Positions 59,800 through 64,000 of a DNA stretch of 64,000 nt are shown piece after piece. Made by a program: the position numbers and the translations under genes. The stretch comes from Atopsyche davidsoni. Taxonomy: Eukaryota > Arthropoda > Insecta > Trichoptera > Hydrobiosidae. Each line of letters opens with the position of its first letter. The stretch's first letter is position 1. The notes below the pieces were generated by a model, which did no database searches, had not been told where the DNA came from, and saw only the letters and a list, made by a program, of their open reading frames with translations. The DNA lies in NCBI GenBank assembly GCA_022113835.1, contig JAILWY010000010.1, positions 9,137,001-9,201,000 on the forward strand. Direction: 5' to 3'.

Positions 59800-60090
59800 G
59801 AAGTTTAGCCGATAACCCTATCTGATGTCGAGAAGAGGGGGTCAAATGACCACAGAGAAAGTGACCGTCGAGTCCGCCGATGACCGACCTCTCCACCTCA
59901 CTCTCCTCTTTCCTCTTACGAGATCGTGTATTCCCACGGCGCGCTCCGTCCCTGTCTCTCGCGACGGTGTTCGCAATTTATTTTGAAACTTCTTCACTTT
60001 TAGCGGGGAGGCGGACTCGGTGACGTCATCGAGCTACTAAGGAGGCCATTTTGCTGGGAAAGCAGAGTTGTGTAGCGTCTGTCGCATTAG
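59800..60090. promoter_or_regulatory. Promoter-like CpG island
   Basis: A sharp rise in G+C. It holds the perfect inverted pair GGTCA-AA-TGACC at 59840-59851 (nuclear-receptor half-sites), pyrimidine-rich CTCTCC tracts, a full CRE palindrome TGACGTCA at 60021-60028, and GAGGCCATTTTGCTGGG (about 60043-60057), which has the GCCATTTT core seen at many metazoan promoters. No TATA box is clear. Direction is uncertain: it could serve a plus-strand gene beyond the window or the candidate minus-strand gene to the left. Confidence 0.4.
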
Positions 60091-60399
60091 ATAATAAATA
60101 ACAAAATTGCGTATTGCTCAAACAGTGCAAAATCAGGATAAATTACTAAAATTGGTTTGTTTTTTGGATATCATTACTAGGAAGTTACATCGGATTTTTT
60201 TAACGCCTAATTATATAAAAACTTTTCTAATATGAAAAATTATATGTGTTCACAGTCATATCGTACCTTCGTCGACTATTATTGTTCGTGTATCATTATA
60301 AAAATATTTTTTGAAGATGTCAATTTGCAATTATTTGAATGAGTCGAGATAACCGATCTATTGTCAAATGGCGTCTACTCTCGATGCTGGCATATGTAA

Positions 60400-61780
60400 A
60401 AAGTGTGATACTTCCGTACCGCACCGGGAGAAAAGACTCGGTGACCTCCCCGCGCTAACCACTCGAAGATAATAGGATTAGAAATGTATGCGTCATGGAG
60501 AAATTTGTGAATATCAACATCACCAAACCTTTGTGAGCAAAAACTGAACTGGATCGGCCGCTGTTACTTCATCCCGGCATCAGCGGCGCGCGGGCGGCAT
60601 CCGCGCGCTGATATATCGATTTCTATACGCCTGCTGCCGTTTGCCATGTTTTATGCAAAAACCTACCTTCGGCATGTAATCGATGTGTTGAAATACACCT
60701 TGGGGCCACGCAGCGCGGGAGCTTCCGATGATGTTACTCTTCATAACGACAGTAAAGTACTCAACCGTCTTGCTATCGTCCCAAAATCACACGCGTAATA
60801 TGACACGGGCGGTGCAGTTTTCTCTTTCAATATCAAAGGTCATCACTTGGCCGAAGGCACATCGAAGTAAATGATCTCCGAATTACAGGCGCATAAATGA
60901 CGAAGCGGCTTTGTTTTTACTGTAACCATAAAAACTCGTCTCGGGCCAATTGTAGGTCAATTTCGTCTCATTGAAAAACCTTTTTTCCGGTTCTGAAAGG
61001 TCACGCTGTGCGAGATGCTCTTCGAGTGCGAAGTGCCCACGTAAGACTAGCGTGTGTACCTCAGCTAGGACCGCTTCTCTGTGAATAACTTTGATAATCG
61101 CGCATTTCTCACATACGGCTTGGCGGAAATCCCATACGAACGCCCGTCGCTTCCGCAGCGGTCCCGCGGCACCGCCGTACTGTAAGATCGCGATAATTAT
61201 GCCACAATCGACCGAAAGAGCCGAGGGAGTTCCCACGTCTGAGAGGCCCGCAGCCAAGACTGGAAGCGAAATAAACTTATTAATTACTATCATTTGGCGT
61301 GTAATAAAAGCTTATAATTGCAAGTGCACTGCTGTATGGCAGTTTTCCATTTAACGTGATCACTTCGATAAGCGAGACGACATTTCATGAGGAGACCGTG
61401 TCGACTTTCGGTCTCGTATTTCCTGGACAAATCTGGTTTTTACGGCCAACGCTGGGCCCGCGCCGCACTCTTTATATGATTAAATATTTATCCCGCACTT
61501 TCGATGAGCGCCTTGCAAGAATGTACGTACATATATGTGTATCGGAGTAAAAATAACCAAATTAAAACTTTCGCTTTTTTGAATTCACTTAAGGTGAGAG
61601 ACTTATTCTGTTGAGCGTTTCGGACACATTGTGCGGCCGGTGGGTGGTTTGTTTCTTGATTGATAATGCTCTGGCCGCGGTGAGATGCGCCTTCGCGGCT
61701 CAGCCCACAGGAGGATTTCGATTAGTGCTTATGCAACGAAGCTCGACAGCGCACCGGTTCAACTCGTATAGAAACTAATA
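60400..61780. promoter_or_regulatory. Extended CpG-rich region
   Basis: About 1.4 kb of elevated G+C, the longest in the window. It includes the imperfect hairpin ATCAGCGGCGCGCGG (60579-60593) against CCGCGCGCTGAT (60601-60612). Several open frames cross it, including the longest in the window at 60883-61293. It may contain 5' exons, a promoter or enhancers of a developmental gene. Sequence alone does not decide. Confidence 0.35.
60883..61293 (-). other. 136-codon open frame, unassigned
   Basis: The longest ATG-to-stop frame in the window starts MIVINKFISLPVLAAGLSDV, then has RKRRAFVWDFRQAVCEKCAI and EPEKRFFNETKLTYNWPETS. Its N-terminus could be a signal or membrane segment. It lies in G+C-rich DNA, where stops are rarer, and an 87-codon plus frame overlaps it. 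No domain is recognised. Coding status is open. Confidence 0.2.
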
Positions 61781-61789
61781 CATTTCATT

Positions 61790-62350
61790 ATTGAGATTAA
61801 GTCTAGCCCATATGGTTTTTAATACAATATAAAAAGGAAAGCTCATTCTCAGGCGATTTTATTTTTGTTTTAATAATATACAATTATTTTTAGTTCAGCT
61901 TATGAAAGTAATAGAACCTATACGTAAAATTGTTGATATATTACATAAAACTAGTATGTATCTTTATAACTGAACATAATTTTTAAAATAAACTCTCTAT
62001 CTATAAACTTGATATTTATTCGCTTATAAGCTCGTTAAACCAAAAGATTATGAACTAATATATTGAAATGTCTCTCATTGCAGGATATGCCATTCCACAG
62101 ATGGTTTATATATTTATTGTATTTAAATACTGACAAAAGACTCATAAAATCAGTAATAAATCAATATGTTTTCAGGCTAGAAAAATATGACATTATAACT
62201 TTAAAATACAATAAAATTGTTAAATAAATATAAAATGTTGATACGCGGAATAAATCAAAAACAATAAACAGATACACGAATGAAACTTTAGGTAATCACA
62301 ATTAAAATCGATTTAAAATTTATATCAGTAGAATCAATTAATAGTATATA
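61790..62350. other. AT-rich spacer
   Basis: Sharp return to AT-rich sequence between the CpG region and the terminal repeat cluster; nothing recognised. Confidence 0.5.
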
Positions 62351-62850
62351 CCAGGGGTAGCCAACTTTTGTATATATATATATGTGTCGCTATCGACTAG
62401 TTGTTATTAACCCTCTACACACTAGCAGCCAACCAATATCATCATACTTTGCATTGTTTACTTAGACAAAACCATAAAAAAAACACCCGAAACAAATTGG
62501 TGCGGTTGCAAGTTGTGTCGACGCGCGCGCAGAGGGAGGTATGAAACATGGTGTTTCAGTTCGAGGCCCACTCTCGCTCATATGGGAAGATAAGCCAAAC
62601 GATTATATTTTGGCTTCGATCGCGATCGACTTGAAAATTAATGAGACGTAGTGATGTTTGGCTGGACGCGCTTGTGCGCGTGGAGAAGCAAGGCTGCGAT
62701 GTCCGCAGGGGACTGCCCTCGCGCCCGCCGCGGGAGATGCGCTCTTTTGTTCGGAGAAAACCACTTTCCCTATCGACCCGGGCCCGCCCGGCCGCGGCCA
62801 GCGCTTCCGCGTCGCTGCGTCGCTTCAGTCATTGGATTCAAACAAATTAT
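62351..62850 (+). mobile_element. hAT-like terminus followed by palindromic CpG-rich DNA
   Basis: Begins CCAGGGGTAGCCAACTTTTG at 62351, a hAT-type terminal motif. Inside lie AAGCCAAA (62592-62599) pairing with TTTGGCTT (62609-62616), immediately followed by the perfect 14-base palindrome TCGATCGCGATCGA (62616-62629), and TGAAACA-TGG-TGTTTCA near 62541-62558. The segment 62640-62830 is very G+C-rich; three overlapping arginine/alanine-rich frames there are composition artefacts. No matching opposite terminus was found, so the element's right end is unknown. Confidence 0.4.
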
Positions 62851-62859
62851 ACAATTTGT

Positions 62860-63345
62860 GCTGTTTATAATAATAGGATGCTCGCATCTTATAAACTCAG
62901 TCAATTTAATCATCGTTTTTTTGGTTCCATCTCTTGAAAAAAAAACTCCTTAGTTTTACTCGTTTATTTAATTTATTATTCAAGTCATGCAAAAAAGGGT
63001 TGTTTGCAATGTATACTACCTAATGAAGCTAGCTAGCTACAATAATTTTGTAAAAATATGATTTTTTTATAAACTTAAAAAAAACATTGTTTTGTTATTT
63101 AGTCCAATTATTTTTCAACTCTTGCAAATTCAGAGTATACCTAGGGTAGCTACTACTTTTTTTTATATTAATAGGATGTTTGCATTTGATAAACTAAGTT
63201 AATTCACTCTTCGTTATGTTTTGTTCTATTTCTTAAAACATGTAATGTAACTTGTGGTCCTAAAAAAAGGATTTTTACACAAACTCAATAAACACCCGTG
63301 TACGCTACCGCTAAGCCACATCTTGTAAGCCCCACAACCTGAGCG
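62860..63345. repeat. Repeat cluster sharing sequence with 49.6 kb
   Basis: The segment at 62869-62940 (AATAGGATGCTCGCATCTTA ...) recurs diverged at 63170-63240 (AATAGGATGTTTGCATTTGA ...). A CCTAGGGTAGC block at 63141 mirrors the CCAGGGGTAGCC at 62351. The 63271-63345 portion matches 49594-49665. On the minus strand TGGCTTAGCGG at 63308-63318 is an exact pol III box A. No good box B follows, so a decayed SINE is possible but not proven. Confidence 0.5.
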
Positions 63346-63659
63346 CACGGCCTGACGACAACTTCATACTGTATTGTAAGCAAAGTCGTAACTACTATAA
63401 GAGAGAATCTTGGAATAAATTTATTTTTATTTTATAATTATTAAATATTTTTGAATAGACGTTGATGCCAAATATAAAAAAAGTTATAACTTTACAATTA
63501 ATATAATAATTAATGCAACATATTTTTGCGTTTTATTAAAAAAATATACATGATAAAAATTAAAAGTTGAATTTAAAAAATACAGTGTTTTAATGAATAC
63601 AAAAATACAATTTAATGATCGATATTTTTAAAAGAATATGGTGATTTTGATATTATATT

Positions 63660-63890
63660 GGTTGTCCCAAAATTCGCGCAAGAAGTAATTGTGGTGGATT
63701 TGAATTTATAATTAAAAATTGTAAGTTTTTATTGATTTGTAAAGTATATATAAGTTTTTTTATGGATAAAAAAGTATATTGGGTATATGACTTCCAAGTT
63801 TTCGCTGGCACATACGTACTCTTTCGTCAAAATCTTCTATTGTCGTTTTGCATAAATGTGGCTGAATTTCGAAGTATCGATCATATTTTT
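63660..63890 (-). mobile_element. Tc1/IS630-type transposon 3' end
   Basis: The left boundary starts GGTTGTCCCAAAATTCGCGC at 63660, a terminal-repeat-like sequence. The minus strand carries the end of a transposase frame. Sequence to the right of about 63895 no longer looks like transposase, so the copy is probably 5'-truncated, or the rest lies beyond the window edge. Confidence 0.6.
63760..63870 (-). pseudogene. C-terminal transposase fragment, frame intact
   Basis: 36 codons open to a TAA: EIQPHLCKTTIEDFDERVRM, then CQRKLGSHIPNILFYP. The E-I-x-P ... I-E-x-F-x-x-R-x-x-x-C ... G-x-H-(I/L)-P-x-I-(L/I)-F pattern matches the extreme C-terminus of IS630/Tc1-superfamily transposases common in insects, where it ends GGHLP-x-I-x-F. 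The catalytic DDE/D core is not in the window. The absence of frameshifts over this length suggests a younger copy than the three mariner relics. Confidence 0.6.
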
Positions 63891-64000
63891 ATATAAAAAT
63901 ATAAAGTATGAAAAATACACATTTTAAGAATAAAGACTTTTACAGTTTGCTTCAATGTAAACGTGTGGTTGATTAAATCGTTTAATCACCCTATTCACCA

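Noticed and set aside
62641..62953. Three overlapping 70-100-codon frames as genes
   Set aside because: All three plus-strand frames are open at once through a very G+C-rich stretch, which is a composition effect; the encoded Arg/Ala/Pro-rich peptides are typical artefacts.

Overview
This window reads as AT-rich, gene-poor nuclear DNA of an insect. Bacterial or viral origin is ruled out by short coding blocks bounded by GT/AG splice sites, no operons or ribosome binding sites, long A/T tracts, microsatellites, and a typical insect set of DNA transposons: three mariner relics of different types, a small Helitron, hAT-like termini and a Tc1/IS630-type transposase tail. A tRNA-derived SINE is also present. 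The Helitron style (5' TC with a GT-rich head, a short 3' hairpin, then CTAG) is common in Lepidoptera, but I cannot fix the order from sequence alone.

The only protein-coding gene I recognise with confidence lies in the first 9 kb on the plus strand. Two exons (8259-8388 and 8481-8642) joined by a 92-base phase-1 intron encode the start of the extracellular domain of an M13 (neprilysin-like) metallopeptidase. A possible upstream exon sits at about 148-195, which would make the intervening intron about 8 kb. That intron holds a 436-base mariner deletion derivative (2606-3041) and a 308-base Helitron (7727-8034). I did not find the zinc-binding catalytic exons, so the gene either continues through a very long intron past the window or is truncated.

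From 9 to 43 kb the window is mainly noncoding: old repeats (Penelope-like terminal motifs at 9.5 and 36.1 kb, SINE at 13.4 kb, mariners at 14.8 and 21.3 kb), a striking 30-base-arm hairpin at 28.2 kb, and short G+C-richer patches that could be regulatory. Several open frames without recognisable homologues are listed at low confidence, including a 72-codon frame at 13.7 kb and a 67-codon frame at 16.7 kb, both lacking a start codon.

From 43 kb to the end there may be a minus-strand gene: a good-looking last exon at 43796-43965 and a spliced-looking exon at 53337-53457 with compatible phases, protein unknown. The right third also carries a series of G+C- and CpG-rich islands (46.6, 50.0, 54.1, 55.2, 59.8-61.8, 62.5 kb) standing out from the AT background. 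The one at 59.8-60.1 kb looks like a promoter. The last 1.7 kb is repeat-dense: hAT-like terminus, nested palindromes, a repeat shared with 49.6 kb, and the intact 36-codon C-terminus of a Tc1/IS630-type transposase. Most simple open reading frames of 60-136 codons here are of a size expected by chance in 64 kb of six-frame sequence and are not called as genes.
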